Positions 45,540 to 54,745 of a stretch of DNA of 64,000 nucleotides are shown one piece after another. Under the pieces are notes generated by a model. The model worked only from the letters and a program-made list of their open reading frames with translations, was not told where the DNA came from and made no database searches. This DNA is from Micromonospora halotolerans (GTDB lineage: Bacteria; Actinomycetota; Actinomycetes; Mycobacteriales; Micromonosporaceae), in assembly GCF_032108445.1 (NCBI RefSeq), contig NZ_CP134876.1, positions 3,906,001 to 3,970,000 of the forward strand, written 5' to 3'. The stretch's first letter is position 1. Each line of letters opens with the position of its first letter. A program made the translations under genes and the position numbers.

Positions 45540-46556
45540 ATGGCCGCCGAGGAGTCTTCCGCCCGGCACGGGCGCGACCGCACCGGGCCGGTCGGCCCGG
45601 ACGAGGGGCCGGACAGCCCCACCGACCTGCCCGCGACGGGGTGGGTGGCGACGCTCAAGCGCACCGTGCGGGAGTTCCAGGACGACAGCCTGACCGACTG
45701 GGCGGCCGCGCTCACCTACTACGGGGTGCTGTCGATCTTCCCGGGCCTGCTCGTGCTGATCTCCCTGCTCGGCCTGCTCGGTGAGAAGGCCACCGAAGGG
45801 GTCAAGGACACCGTCAACCAGGCCGTGCCGGAGGAGAACATCCGGCAGATCGTGGAGAAGGCGATCGAACAGGCCGGCGCCTCCGGCGGGCTGGCCAGCA
45901 TCGCGGCGATCATCGGTCTGCTGGCCGCGTTCTGGTCGGCGTCCGGATACATCGCCGCCTTCATGCGCGCCTCCAACAGCATCTACGACGTGCCGGAGGG
46001 GCGGCCGATCTGGAAGACCCTGCCGATCCGGCTCGGCGTGACCGCGGTGATCGGCGTGATGCTGCTGGCCAGCGCGGTGATCGTGGTCTTCACGGGCGGT
46101 CTCGCCGAGCAGGTGGGCGACGCCATCGGGTTGGGCTCGACGGCCGTCACGGTGTGGAACATCGTCAAGTGGCCGGTGCTGCTCGTGCTGGTCAGCCTGA
46201 TGTTCGCGATCCTCTACTGGGCCTCGCCCAACGCCCGGCACGGCGGCTTCCGCTGGGTCAGCCCGGGCGGCATCCTGGCCGTGGTGATCTGGCTGGTCAT
46301 CTCCGGCCTGTTCGCCCTCTACGTCAGCAACTTCGCCTCGTACAACAAGACCTACGGCGCGCTGGCCGGCGTGATCGTCTTCCTGGTCTGGCTCTGGCTC
46401 AGCAACATCGCCATCCTGCTCGGCGCGGAGTTCGACGCCGAGTTGGAGCGCAGCCGCGCCATCGAGGCCGGGCACCCGGCCGACGAGGAGCCGTACGTCG
46501 AGCTGCGCGACGACCGCAAGCTGAAGAAGAAGCGCAACGCCGCCACCCGGCGCTGA
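45540..46556 (+). CDS. YihY/BrkB family membrane protein
   Basis: A 338-residue protein with six transmembrane helices of the YihY family (formerly called ribonuclease BN): VREFQDDSLTDWAAALTYYGVLSIFPGLLVLISLLGLLG, SASGYIAAFMRASNSIYDVPEGRPIWKTLPIRLGVT, ILYWASPNARHGGFRWVSPGGILAVVIWLVISGLFALYVSNFASYNKTYGALAGVIVFLVWLWLSNIAILLGAEFDAELERSR. Function is unknown; a transport role has been suggested. The charged N- and C-terminal tails are cytoplasmic. ATG at 45540 has GGAGGGG upstream, and a strong terminator follows. Confidence 0.93.
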   Translation: MAAEESSARHGRDRTGPVGPDEGPDSPTDLPATGWVATLKRTVREFQDDSLTDWAAALTYYGVLSIFPGLLVLISLLGLLGEKATEGVKDTVNQAVPEENIRQIVEKAIEQAGASGGLASIAAIIGLLAAFWSASGYIAAFMRASNSIYDVPEGRPIWKTLPIRLGVTAVIGVMLLASAVIVVFTGGLAEQVGDAIGLGSTAVTVWNIVKWPVLLVLVSLMFAILYWASPNARHGGFRWVSPGGILAVVIWLVISGLFALYVSNFASYNKTYGALAGVIVFLVWLWLSNIAILLGAEFDAELERSRAIEAGHPADEEPYVELRDDRKLKKKRNAATRR

Positions 46557-46571
46557 GCAGCGGGCGAGACC

Positions 46572-46614
46572 GGCCGCCCCCACCGCGCTCGACGCGGCGG
46601 GGGCGGCCGCTTTT
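46572..46614 (+). terminator. Strong intrinsic terminator after the YihY gene
   Basis: A 16-bp stem (46572-46587 with 46593-46608, one mismatch) is followed by GC and TTTT at 46611-46614, sixteen bases after the stop. Confidence 0.9.
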
Positions 46615-46630
46615 CATGATCCACTCCCTG

Positions 46631-46690
46631 CTTTTGCTCAGATGGACAAAACTTTCGACCGGATGTGCCGAAGCTATGGACACGTGACCT
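46631..46690 (+). promoter_or_regulatory. Regulatory region of the ROK/ABC sugar operon, shared with the sugar dehydrogenase gene
   Basis: The order CTTTTGCTCA, GGACAAAACTTTCG, CCGGA, GAAGCTATGGACA is repeated with similar spacing at 55876-55928 before the sugar dehydrogenase gene; GAAGCTATGGACA is identical in both. CTTTCG half sites resemble operators of glycan-responsive actinomycete repressors. The block is 80-130 bases before the ROK start, suited to a promoter and operator. Confidence 0.55.
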
Positions 46691-46703
46691 GGAAGGCTCC
46701 TAC

Positions 46704-46721
46704 TGTGTCGGACACGACACA
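46704..46721. promoter_or_regulatory. Inverted repeat TGTGTCG-GACA-CGACACA, candidate ROK operator
   Basis: Seven-base arms at 46704-46710 and 46715-46721 are perfectly symmetric around GACA, 48 bases before the ROK gene start and downstream of the probable promoter. Autorepression by the ROK protein is an inference. Confidence 0.5.
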
Positions 46722-46768
46722 TCGCCGTTGCGTCGATGTGAACGACTCCGATGCGGAGGTGAGTCCCG

Positions 46769-47947
46769 GTGCGGACGGTCGACCCCCTGCACGTGCAGCT
46801 CCTGCGAACGCTCCGGGACGATGGCGCGGTCTCCCGCGCCGAGCTGGGTGACCGGCTCCAGATGCCCCGCCCGCGCCTGCTCGCCGAGCTGGAGCGGCTG
46901 GTCAACCTCGGCTACGTGGCCGAGGCCGGGCTGGCCGCGTCCCGGGGCGGCCGCCGGTCCACCCTGGTCGAGCTGAGCCCGCACCTGCGCTTCGCCGCGG
47001 TCGACCTGGGCGCCAGCTCGATCGACGTCGAGGTGGTGAACGGCCGGCTGGAGCCGGTGGCCGCCTACGCCGAGCCCGCCGACATCCGCTCCGGCCCGAA
47101 GGTGACCCTCCAGCGGGTCAACGAGCTGCTGCACAAGGCCAGAGTGGACGGCGCGTACGAGCGGCTCGACGCGGTCGGCATCGGCGTGCCGGGTCCGGTG
47201 AGCTTCCGGGACGGCGTGCCCGTCTCGCCGCCGATCATGCCGGGCTGGGACCGCTTCCCCGTGCGTGAGCTGCTCACCCGCGAGCACGGCTGCCCGGCGG
47301 TGGTCGACAACGACGTCAACATCATGGCCATCGGCGAGCGGCACGGCGGCGTCGCCCACTCGGTGGACGACTTCCTGTTCATCAAGATCGGCACCGGCGT
47401 CGGCTGCGGCATCTATCTCAACGGCGAGGTCTACCGGGGCACCGACGGGTGCGCCGGCGACATCGGCCACATCCAGGTCGACCCGAACGGTCCGATGTGC
47501 TCCTGCGGCAACCTCGGCTGCCTGGAGGCGGTGTTCAGCGGGGCCGCGCTGGCCCGGGCGGCCACCACCGCGGCCCGCACCGAGGTGTCGCCCGCGCTCG
47601 TCGAGCGGCTCGCCGCCCGGGGCGCCGTGACCGCGCTGGACGTCGCGCAGGGGGCGGTCGAGGGGGACGTCACCTGCATCCAGCTCATCCGCGACGGGGG
47701 CCGGCGGGTCGGCAGCGTGCTGGCCGGCCTGGTCAGCTTCACCAACCCGTCGATGATCGTGATCGGTGGCGGGCTCGCCCAGCTCGGCCACATCCTGCTC
47801 GCCGAGATCCGCAGCGTGGTCTACCGCCGCTCGCTGCCGCTGGCCACCGGCAACCTGCCGGTCGTCCTCTCCGAGCTGGGTCCCCGCGCCGGCGTCGCCG
47901 GCGCCGCGGTGCTCGCCAGCGACCTCGCCTTCGGCGAAGCCGCATGA
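46769..47947 (+). CDS. ROK-family transcriptional regulator
   Basis: A 392-residue regulator with an N-terminal winged helix (LHVQLLRTLRDDGAVSRAELGDRLQMPRPRLLAELERLVNLGYV, residues 7-50) and a sugar-kinase-like ROK domain: AAVDLGASSIDVEVVNG, GIGVPGPVSFRDG, DNDVNIMAIGERHGG and the ROK zinc motif CAGDIGHIQVDPNGPMCSCGNLGCLEAV near 228-255. Such proteins sense sugars and repress uptake operons. GTG at 46769 has GGAGG about eight bases upstream. Its stop overlaps the ATPase gene by ATGA, so it controls and is part of the sugar ABC operon. Confidence 0.93.
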   Translation: MRTVDPLHVQLLRTLRDDGAVSRAELGDRLQMPRPRLLAELERLVNLGYVAEAGLAASRGGRRSTLVELSPHLRFAAVDLGASSIDVEVVNGRLEPVAAYAEPADIRSGPKVTLQRVNELLHKARVDGAYERLDAVGIGVPGPVSFRDGVPVSPPIMPGWDRFPVRELLTREHGCPAVVDNDVNIMAIGERHGGVAHSVDDFLFIKIGTGVGCGIYLNGEVYRGTDGCAGDIGHIQVDPNGPMCSCGNLGCLEAVFSGAALARAATTAARTEVSPALVERLAARGAVTALDVAQGAVEGDVTCIQLIRDGGRRVGSVLAGLVSFTNPSMIVIGGGLAQLGHILLAEIRSVVYRRSLPLATGNLPVVLSELGPRAGVAGAAVLASDLAFGEAA

Positions 47948-49530
47948 ACGACAGCGAGGAGCCCGAGGTGACGAACGAACCGCTGGTCGAGGCGCCCGCC
48001 GACACCGTCGCGGGTGAGGTGGTCCTGCGCCTCACCGACGTGGTCAAGACCTTCCCGGGCGTACGCGCGCTGGACGGCGTGCAGCTGGAGGTGCGGGCCG
48101 GCGAGGTGCACTGCCTGCTCGGGCAGAACGGCGCCGGCAAGTCCACCCTCATCAAGGTGCTTGCCGGGGTGCACCGGCCGGACTCCGGCGAGGTGGTGTG
48201 GCGCGGCGAGCCGGCGGCCTTCGCCAACCCGCAGGCCGCCATGCGGGCCGGGATCGCCACCATTTACCAGGAACTCGACCTGGTCGAGGAGCTGTCGGTG
48301 GCGGAGAACGCCTTCCTCGGCCACGAGCCGCGCCGGCTCGGCTTCGTCCGGCGCGGGCACATGGCCCGGCGGACCCGGCAGATCCTGGCCCGGCTCGGCC
48401 ACCCGGAGATCCCGCCCGGCCGGCTGGTCCGCCACCTGCCGGCCGCCGGCAAGCAGGTCGTCAGCATGGCCCGGGCGCTCTCCCACGAGGCCCGACTGAT
48501 CATCATGGACGAACCGAGCGCGGTGCTCGCCCACGACGAGGTGGGCAACCTGTTCCGCATCATCCGGGAGCTCACCGCGCAGGGCATCGCCGTCATCTAC
48601 ATCTCCCACCGGCTGGAGGAGATCCGCGAGATCGGCGACCGGGTCACCGTACTCAAGGACGGCCGGACCACCGCGGCGAACCTGCCGGCCCGCGAGACGC
48701 CGACCCGCGACCTGGTCGCCCGGATGACCGGCCGGACCATCGAGTACGTCTTCCCGGACCGTCCCGCCGACGACCCCGCCGGCGCGGAGCTGCTGCGGGT
48801 GGAGGGGCTGACCCGGCAGGGCGAGTTCGCCGACGTCTCGCTCGACGTGCGGGCCGGGGAGATCGTCGGCATCGCCGGGCTGGTCGGCTCGGGCCGCTCG
48901 GAGCTGCTGGAGACGATCTACGGGGCCCGCCGCGCGGAGGCCGGCACGGTCCGGATGGGCGGCCGGACGCTGCGCCCGGGCAGCGTCGGCGCGGCGGTGA
49001 AGGCCGGCATGGGCATGGCCCCCGAGGAGCGCAAGAGCCAGGCGCTGCTGCTCGGCGAACCGATCTACCGCAACGTCACGCTGGCCACCTTCGGCCGGTA
49101 CGCGCGCCTCGGCTTCACCGACGCCGGGCGGGAACGGGCCGCCGCGGACCGGATCGCCGCCTCGCTGGAGCTGCGGCCCCGGGACGTGCGCCGGCCGGTG
49201 CGCACCCTGTCCGGCGGCAACCAGCAGAAGGTGGTGGTCGGCCGGTGGCTGCTCGGGGACACCCGGCTGCTGCTGCTCGACGAGCCGACCCGGGGCGTGG
49301 ACGTCGGCGCCCGGGCCGAGCTCTACCAGGTGATCCGGGAACTCGCCGCGCGGGGCGTCGGGGTGCTGCTGGTCTCCAGCGAGGTGCCCGAGGTGCTCGG
49401 CCTGGCCGACCGGGTGCTGGTGATGCGGGAGGGCCGGGTGGTCCGCGAGGCCCCGGCCGGCGAACTCGACGAGAACACCGTGCTCGACCTCGTCATGGCG
49501 GGGTCCCTCATGGAAGGCGCGCCAGCATGA
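47944..49530 (+). CDS. Sugar ABC transporter ATPase, duplicated (RbsA/MglA type)
   Basis: A 528-residue protein with two ABC ATPase halves, the energy subunit of carbohydrate uptake transporters class 2. First half: Walker A GQNGAGKST near 60, a degenerate signature (LPAAGKQVVSMARAL in place of LSGGQ) and Walker B LIIMDEPSAVL. Second half: Walker A-like GLVGSGRSE, signature LSGGNQQKVVVGRWL and Walker B LLLLDEPTRGVDVGA. The asymmetry is usual for this family. ATG at 47944 overlaps the ROK stop; GTG at 47968, with GAGGAG six bases before, is an equally good start. Confidence 0.94.
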   Translation: MNDSEEPEVTNEPLVEAPADTVAGEVVLRLTDVVKTFPGVRALDGVQLEVRAGEVHCLLGQNGAGKSTLIKVLAGVHRPDSGEVVWRGEPAAFANPQAAMRAGIATIYQELDLVEELSVAENAFLGHEPRRLGFVRRGHMARRTRQILARLGHPEIPPGRLVRHLPAAGKQVVSMARALSHEARLIIMDEPSAVLAHDEVGNLFRIIRELTAQGIAVIYISHRLEEIREIGDRVTVLKDGRTTAANLPARETPTRDLVARMTGRTIEYVFPDRPADDPAGAELLRVEGLTRQGEFADVSLDVRAGEIVGIAGLVGSGRSELLETIYGARRAEAGTVRMGGRTLRPGSVGAAVKAGMGMAPEERKSQALLLGEPIYRNVTLATFGRYARLGFTDAGRERAAADRIAASLELRPRDVRRPVRTLSGGNQQKVVVGRWLLGDTRLLLLDEPTRGVDVGARAELYQVIRELAARGVGVLLVSSEVPEVLGLADRVLVMREGRVVREAPAGELDENTVLDLVMAGSLMEGAPA

Positions 49531-50636
49531 GCGACACGACACCCACGGCGGCGCCGGAGCGGGCAGCCGGGCTGCCGGCCCAGTCGCCGCCGGTCGACCC
49601 GGCCGAGACCGCGAAGGCCGAAGCCCGGCCGGGGCTCTCCTGGTGGAGCGGCGACCGCGGGGAGGGCGCCAAGCGCAACCTCGGCCTGCTGGCGACCCTG
49701 GTGGTGCTGGTGGTCATCGGCATCCTGACCCGGCCCGACCTCTACGGCGACGCGAACTGGGTGTGGGGCAACACGCTCACCATCCTCAAGCTCGCCTCGG
49801 TGGTGGGCGTGGTCACCGTCGGGATGACCTTCGTGATCATCGGGGGCGGCATCGACCTCTCGGTCGGCGCGATCGTCGCGCTCGCCGGGGTCTGGTGCAC
49901 CACGCTCGCCACCCAGAGCTACGGCGCCGGCGGCATGATCTTCACCGCGCTCACCGTCGGGCTGGCCGTCGGCGTGGTGAACGGGCTGCTCGTCTCGTAC
50001 GGGCGGCTGGTGCCGTTCATCGCCACGCTGGCCATGATGGTCGCCGCGCGCGGCCTGGCCGCCGAGATCTCCGACAAGCAGACCCAGGTCTCCAACGACA
50101 GCTTCATCAACGGCATCGCCACCGCGAAGCTGCTCGGCATCCCGCTGCTGGTCTACATCCTCGCCGCGGTGGTCGCGGCCGGCTGGGTGCTGCTCAACCG
50201 GACCACCTTCGGCCGCCGCACGGTGGCCGTGGGCGGTAACCCGGAGGCGGCCCGGCTCGCCGGCATCGACGTCCGCCGGCACACCGTGCTGCTCTACGCG
50301 CTCTCCGGCCTCTGCTGCGGCATCGCCGCGATCATGCTGACCGCGCAGGCCACCTCCGCGCAGGCGGCGATGGCCAACCTCTACGAGCTGGACGCGATCG
50401 CCGCCGCGATCATCGGCGGCACGCTGCTCAGCGGCGGGCGGGGCACCATCATCGGCTCCCTGCTCGGGGTGATCATCTTCTCGACGATCACCAACCTCTT
50501 CGCCATCAACGGCCTCTCCACCGAGGCCCAGAACATGGTCAAGGGCGGCATCATCGTCGCCGCCGTCCTGGTCCAGCAGGTGCAGTTCCGCAGCCTCACC
50601 CAGTTCCTCGCCCGCAACCGGGTCACCACCACCTGA
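49527..50636 (+). CDS. Sugar ABC transporter permease (RbsC type)
   Basis: A 369-residue membrane protein with about eight to ten helices. After a polar 50-residue N terminus, the family motifs are VTVGMTFVIIGGGIDLSVGAIVALAGV, GLAVGVVNGLLVSYGRLVPFIATLAMM, RRTVAVGGNPEAARLAGIDV and ELDAIAAAIIGGTLLSGGRGTIIGSLLGV, the signature of ribose/inositol-type permeases. ATG at 49527 overlaps the ATPase stop by ATGA. It works with the duplicated ATPase and the lipoprotein encoded next. Confidence 0.95.
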   Translation: MSDTTPTAAPERAAGLPAQSPPVDPAETAKAEARPGLSWWSGDRGEGAKRNLGLLATLVVLVVIGILTRPDLYGDANWVWGNTLTILKLASVVGVVTVGMTFVIIGGGIDLSVGAIVALAGVWCTTLATQSYGAGGMIFTALTVGLAVGVVNGLLVSYGRLVPFIATLAMMVAARGLAAEISDKQTQVSNDSFINGIATAKLLGIPLLVYILAAVVAAGWVLLNRTTFGRRTVAVGGNPEAARLAGIDVRRHTVLLYALSGLCCGIAAIMLTAQATSAQAAMANLYELDAIAAAIIGGTLLSGGRGTIIGSLLGVIIFSTITNLFAINGLSTEAQNMVKGGIIVAAVLVQQVQFRSLTQFLARNRVTTT

Positions 50637-50726
50637 TCCCATCGCGACCGCCCGGCCGCCGTCATCCGACGGTGGTCCGGCCCACCGCACCCGAAAACTC
50701 CCACCACCTCATTTCAGGAGGCCGTC

Positions 50727-51779
50727 ATGACAAGCCAGGGCAGCGACCTGTCGCGCCGCCGGATGCTCTTCGGCGGAGCCGCGCTCTCCGCCGGAGTGCT
50801 TCTCGCCGGCTGCACCAGCAACGAGCAGGCCCCGACCGCCGCGCAGACCAAGGCCGCGGCGGCCGGCGCCAACAGCGAGCCCGGCAAGAAGGTGACCATC
50901 GGCTTCTCCGCCCCGGCCGCCGACCACGGCTGGATCGCCGCCATCACCAACAACGCCAAGGCACAGGCCGGCGCGTACTCGGACGTGGAGCTGAAGAGCG
51001 TGGAGGCCGGCGCGGACGCGGCGGCCCAGCGCGCGGCGCTGTCCACCCTGATCTCCCAGAAGCCCGACGTGATCGTGCTGCTGCCGCACGACGGCAAGGA
51101 GCTCAACGCGTTCGGCCTGGAGGCCATGAAGGCCGGCATCCCGGTGGTCAACCTCGACCGGGCCTTCCCGGACGCCAAGGCGTACCGGCTGCAGATCAAG
51201 GGCGACAACTACGGCATGGGGGTGGCCGCCGCCACCTACATCGCCGAGCAGCTCAAGGCCAAGGGCGTCAGCAACCCGGTCATCGGTGAGATCCCCGGCA
51301 TCGACTCGCTGGAGCTGACCCAGGAACGCTCCAAGGGCTTCGTCGACACCCTGAACTCGTTCGGCCTCAAGGTGGCCAACCGCCGCCCGGCCGAGTTCAC
51401 CGCCGACTCCGGCCAGCAGGCCGCAACCGGCCTCTTCCAGGCGCTGCCGAAGATCGACGCGATCTGGAACCACGACGACGACCAGGGCATCGGCGTCCTC
51501 GCCGCGGTCAACCAGGCCAACCGCAAGGAGTTCTTCATGGTCGGCGGCGCCGGCTCGAAGAAGGCCATGGAGGACATCGCGGCCGACAACACGGTGCTGA
51601 AGGCCACCGTCACCTACAGCCCGTCGATGGCCTCCTCGGCCATCACCCTGGCCCGCCTGATCGGCCAGGGCAAGGGCATGTCCGACCTGGTCGAACTCCA
51701 GGTACCGAAGGAGATCGTGCTCGCCTCCGAGACGATCACCAAGGAGAACGCGAGCAGCTACCTGAAGCTCGGGTTCTGA
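50727..51779 (+). CDS. Sugar-binding lipoprotein of ABC transporter (Tat-type signal)
   Basis: A 350-residue periplasmic-binding-protein type I (RbsB/inositol type). The N terminus [21 protein letters not shown] combines a twin-arginine motif with a lipobox, so it is exported folded and anchored as a lipoprotein. The ligand domain includes [66 protein letters not shown] and [17 protein letters not shown]. It defines the substrate of the importer; a polyol or aldose is likely. ATG at 50727 has CAGGAGG upstream. The 90-base gap after the permease gene may allow higher expression. Confidence 0.94.
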   Translation: MTSQGSDLSRRRMLFGGAALSAGVLLAGCTSNEQAPTAAQTKAAAAGANSEPGKKVTIGFSAPAADHGWIAAITNNAKAQAGAYSDVELKSVEAGADAAAQRAALSTLISQKPDVIVLLPHDGKELNAFGLEAMKAGIPVVNLDRAFPDAKAYRLQIKGDNYGMGVAAATYIAEQLKAKGVSNPVIGEIPGIDSLELTQERSKGFVDTLNSFGLKVANRRPAEFTADSGQQAATGLFQALPKIDAIWNHDDDQGIGVLAAVNQANRKEFFMVGGAGSKKAMEDIAADNTVLKATVTYSPSMASSAITLARLIGQGKGMSDLVELQVPKEIVLASETITKENASSYLKLGF

Positions 51780-51799
51780 CACACGGGGGGAGACCCACC

Positions 51800-53005
51800 T
51801 TGTCCATTCACGACAACGTCCTGCGCGTCGGCATGGTCGGCTACGCGTTCATGGGCGCCGCGCACTCCCAGGCGTGGCGCACGGTGAACCGCGTGTACGA
51901 CCTACCGGCGCGGGTGCGGATGGCGCTGGTCTGCGGCCGGGACGAGCCGAAGGTGGCCGAGGCCGCCGGCCGGCTCGGCTGGGACGGGCACACCACGGAC
52001 TGGCGGCGGCTCGTCGAATCCGACGAGATCGACGTCGTCGACATCTGCACACCGGGGGACAGCCACTGCGAGATCGCCCTCGCCGCGCTGGCCGCGGGCA
52101 AGCACGTGCTGTGCGAGAAGCCGCTGGCCAACACCGTCGAGGAGGCCCGGGAGATGGCGGCCGCCGCCGCCCGGGCCCAAGCCGCCGGGGTACGCGCCAT
52201 GTGCGGCTTCAACTACCGCCGCGTGCCCGCGGTCGCCCTGATGCGGCAGCTCGTCGCCGACGGGCGGCTCGGCGAGATCCGGCACGTCCGGGCGGTCTAC
52301 CTCCAGGACTGGATCGTGGACCCGCAGTTCCCGCTGGTCTGGCGGTTGCAGAAGGACAGGGCGGGCTCCGGCGCGCTCGGCGACATCGGCGCGCACATCA
52401 TCGACCTGACCCAGTACGTGACCGGGCAGCTCATCACCGGGGTCAGCGCGATCACCGAGACGTTCGTCAAGGAGCGGCCGCTGCCGGCCGGGTCGAGCGG
52501 CCTAGCCGCGCAGGCCGACGGCAACGGCCGGGCGACCGGCCCGGTCACCGTGGACGATGCCGCCGTCTTCGTGGCCCGGCTCCACGGCGGCGCGCTCGCC
52601 ACCTACGAGGCGACCCGGTTCGCCACCGGCCGCAAGAACGCCCTGCGTGTCGAGATCAACGGCTCGCTGGGCAGCGTGGTGTTCGACCTGGAACGCCTCA
52701 ACGAGCTGGAGTTCCTCGACGCCACCCGGCCGGCCGCCGAGCAGGGCTTCAGCCGGATCCTGGTGACCGAGCCGGAGCACCCGTACCTGTCGGCGTGGTG
52801 GCCGCCCGGCCACATCATCGGCTACGAGCACTCCTTCACCCACCAGATGCGCGACTTCGTCGAGGCGGTCGCCACCGGCGTGGACCCCACGCCGTCGTTC
52901 GCCGACGCGTTGCAGGTCCAGCTCGTGCTCGACGCGGTGGCCCGCTCCGCCGAGCGGGCCGCGTGGACGGAGGTGGAGCCCGCGCTGGCCGACGTGGCCG
53001 CCTGA
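51800..53005 (+). CDS. Gfo/Idh/MocA family oxidoreductase
   Basis: A 401-residue NAD(P)-dependent dehydrogenase. The Rossmann domain has [18 protein letters not shown] (residues 9-26), [39 protein letters not shown] with the conserved EKP lysine near 107, and [19 protein letters not shown]. The second domain includes [21 protein letters not shown] (catalytic Asp/His region near 190-205) and [24 protein letters not shown]. Relatives oxidise sugars, inositol or 3-position hydroxyls (ThuB type). The start is TTG at 51800 with GGGGGGAG upstream. It is 20 bases after the binding protein gene, so it likely acts on the imported sugar. Confidence 0.93.
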   Translation: MSIHDNVLRVGMVGYAFMGAAHSQAWRTVNRVYDLPARVRMALVCGRDEPKVAEAAGRLGWDGHTTDWRRLVESDEIDVVDICTPGDSHCEIALAALAAGKHVLCEKPLANTVEEAREMAAAAARAQAAGVRAMCGFNYRRVPAVALMRQLVADGRLGEIRHVRAVYLQDWIVDPQFPLVWRLQKDRAGSGALGDIGAHIIDLTQYVTGQLITGVSAITETFVKERPLPAGSSGLAAQADGNGRATGPVTVDDAAVFVARLHGGALATYEATRFATGRKNALRVEINGSLGSVVFDLERLNELEFLDATRPAAEQGFSRILVTEPEHPYLSAWWPPGHIIGYEHSFTHQMRDFVEAVATGVDPTPSFADALQVQLVLDAVARSAERAAWTEVEPALADVAA

Positions 53006-53164
53006 CCGATCCACGGCGGCGCTCCACGCGCCGACCCGAAGGGCTTTCCGGTGCCGACCGGCGAGGGCCCGCCGCGGTTGCGCCCCGCGGCGGGGACGAG
53101 GCCGGCCCCGGAGAGCGTGCCGCCGCGCCGAACCCGCGGCCGGCACGAATCAGCACGGCCGTCC

Positions 53165-53197
53165 GGTGCGGCCGGACCGGGATTCCCCGGCCGCACC
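53165..53197 (+). terminator. Hairpin in the leader between the oxidoreductase and eboA genes
   Basis: GGTGCGGCCGG at 53165-53175 pairs perfectly with CCGGCCGCACC at 53187-53197 around an 11-base loop. It may end the sugar operon transcript before eboA; no U tract. Confidence 0.5.
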
Positions 53198-53259
53198 GGC
53201 CGACCGGCCCGAGAACGGGGAGGCGGACACCCGGCCACGCGGCTCGGAGGGGAGACGGC

Positions 53260-53880
53260 ATGACACCCGACCGACTGCGCACCGCACTGCGGGGCGTACC
53301 CGATCCGCGGTGGCTGGACGCGGCCCTGCGCCGCGTCGCGACCGATCCCGCGGCGATCCCGCGGCTGTTCGCCACCGCGGCCCGCGCGTGCGGCCGGGGG
53401 CCGCTGCCCGGCCGGCCCGGCTGGACCGTCGACGAGGCGGCCCGGGCGCTGCTGCTCACCGCGCTTCCCACCGGCCACGCCGCGGCGGCCGAGGCGCTCT
53501 ACCGGCACGGCGACGCCGCCGAGAAGCGGGCCGTGTTGCGGGCCCTGCCCCTGCTGCCCATCGGGGCGGAGTGCGTGCCGCTGCTGCACGACGCGATCCG
53601 CACCGACGACACCCGGCTGGTGGCCGCCGCGTTGGGCCCGTACGCCCGGCACCTGGAGCAGCCGGCGTGGCGCCAGGCGGTGCTCAAGTGCGTCTTCACC
53701 GGCGTTCCGCTGGCCGTCGTCGACGACCTGGCCGGCCGCGCCGACGGCGAGTTGGCCGTGATGCTGGCCGGGCTCGCCGAGGAGCGGCACGCGGCCGGCC
53801 GGAGCATGCCCGCCGACGCGGCCGACCTGCTCGACCGGCTCGGCGCCCGCTCCCCGTCGACCACCGCGCCGGAGGCGTGA
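53260..53880 (+). CDS. eboA: EboA domain protein
   Basis: A 206-residue helical protein: LRTALRGVPDPRWLDAALRRVATDPAAIPRLFATAARACGRGPL, WTVDEAARALLLTAL, YRHGDAAEKRAVLRALPLLPIGAECVPLLHDAIRTDDTRLVAAALGPYARHLEQPAWRQAVLKCVFTGVPL. This HEAT-like pattern matches EboA, first gene of the ebo operon found in cyanobacteria, algae and some bacteria, where the products support export of a secondary metabolite precursor. The remaining ebo genes C-F are not adjacent. ATG at 53260 has GGAGGGGAGA upstream. The next gene, an EboB-like TatD hydrolase, overlaps it by one base. Confidence 0.8.
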   Translation: MTPDRLRTALRGVPDPRWLDAALRRVATDPAAIPRLFATAARACGRGPLPGRPGWTVDEAARALLLTALPTGHAAAAEALYRHGDAAEKRAVLRALPLLPIGAECVPLLHDAIRTDDTRLVAAALGPYARHLEQPAWRQAVLKCVFTGVPLAVVDDLAGRADGELAVMLAGLAEERHAAGRSMPADAADLLDRLGARSPSTTAPEA

Positions 53881-54695
53881 TGCGCATCTTCGACCCGCAC
53901 ATCCACATGACGTCCCGGACCACGGACGACTACGAGCGGATGGCCGCGGCCGGGGTGCGGGCCGTGGTGGAGCCGGCCTCCTGGCTGGGGCAGCCGCGGA
54001 CCAGTGTGGACACCTTCGTGGACTACTTCGACTCGCTGATCGGGTGGGAGCCGTTCCGGGCGGGCCGGTTCGGCGTCCGGCACCACGCCACCGTGGCGCT
54101 GAACCCGAAGGAGGCCAACGACACCCGCTGCCGCCCGGTGCTCGATCTGCTCCCGCGCTACCTGGACAAGGACGGCGTGGTGGCGGTCGGCGAGATCGGC
54201 TACGACTCGATGACCCTGGCCGAGGACGCCGCCTTCGCCGGCCAGCTCGCCCTGGCCGTGGCGCACGACCTGCCCGCCCTCGTGCACACCCCGCACCGGG
54301 ACAAGGCGCGCGGGGTCGCGCGCACGCTGGCCGTGGTCGCCGAGTCCGGCATCGACCCCGGGCGGGTGCTGGTCGACCATCTCAACGAGGTCACCGTGGA
54401 GCTGGTGCGGGACACCGGCTGCTGGCTCGGCTTCTCGATCTATCCGGAGACGAAGATGTCGCCGCCGCGGATGGTCGAGCTGCTGCGGGCGTACGGGACC
54501 GAGCGGATGCTGGTCAACTCGGCCGCCGACTGGGGGCGCTCGGACCCGCTGCTCACCCGGGACACCGGGGAGGCCATGCTGCTCGCCGGGTTCACCGAGG
54601 ACGACGTGGACCGGGTGCTGTGGCGCAACCCGGTCGAGTTCTACGGTCAGTCCGGCCGGCTGGATCTCGCCGACCTGGGCGGGCCCCGAGGCTGA
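53880..54695 (+). CDS. eboB: TatD-family metal-dependent hydrolase (EboB-like)
   Basis: A 271-residue TIM-barrel amidohydrolase. The metal-binding HxH is FDPHIHMTS at residues 4-12, followed by GVRAVVEPASWLGQP, VAVGEIGYDSMTLAEDAAFAGQLALA with the conserved glutamate, LPALVHTPHRDKARG, VLVDHLNEVTVELV and VNSAADWGRSDPL with the late Asp. This branch is the EboB group next to EboA rather than housekeeping TatD DNases. ATG at 53880 overlaps the EboA stop as TGATG. A hairpin follows the stop. Confidence 0.85.
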   Translation: MRIFDPHIHMTSRTTDDYERMAAAGVRAVVEPASWLGQPRTSVDTFVDYFDSLIGWEPFRAGRFGVRHHATVALNPKEANDTRCRPVLDLLPRYLDKDGVVAVGEIGYDSMTLAEDAAFAGQLALAVAHDLPALVHTPHRDKARGVARTLAVVAESGIDPGRVLVDHLNEVTVELVRDTGCWLGFSIYPETKMSPPRMVELLRAYGTERMLVNSAADWGRSDPLLTRDTGEAMLLAGFTEDDVDRVLWRNPVEFYGQSGRLDLADLGGPRG

Positions 54696-54699
54696 GCGG

Positions 54700-54724
54700 C
54701 TGTCCGGTGGACTCCACGGGACAG
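54700..54724 (+). terminator. Hairpin downstream of the TatD-family gene
   Basis: CTGTCCGGTGGA at 54700-54711 pairs with TCCACGGGACAG at 54713-54724 with one mismatch, forming a tight stem just after the stop and before the polyprenyl synthetase promoter. Confidence 0.6.
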
Positions 54725-54745
54725 GCACGCGCGGTATTGTCAGCC

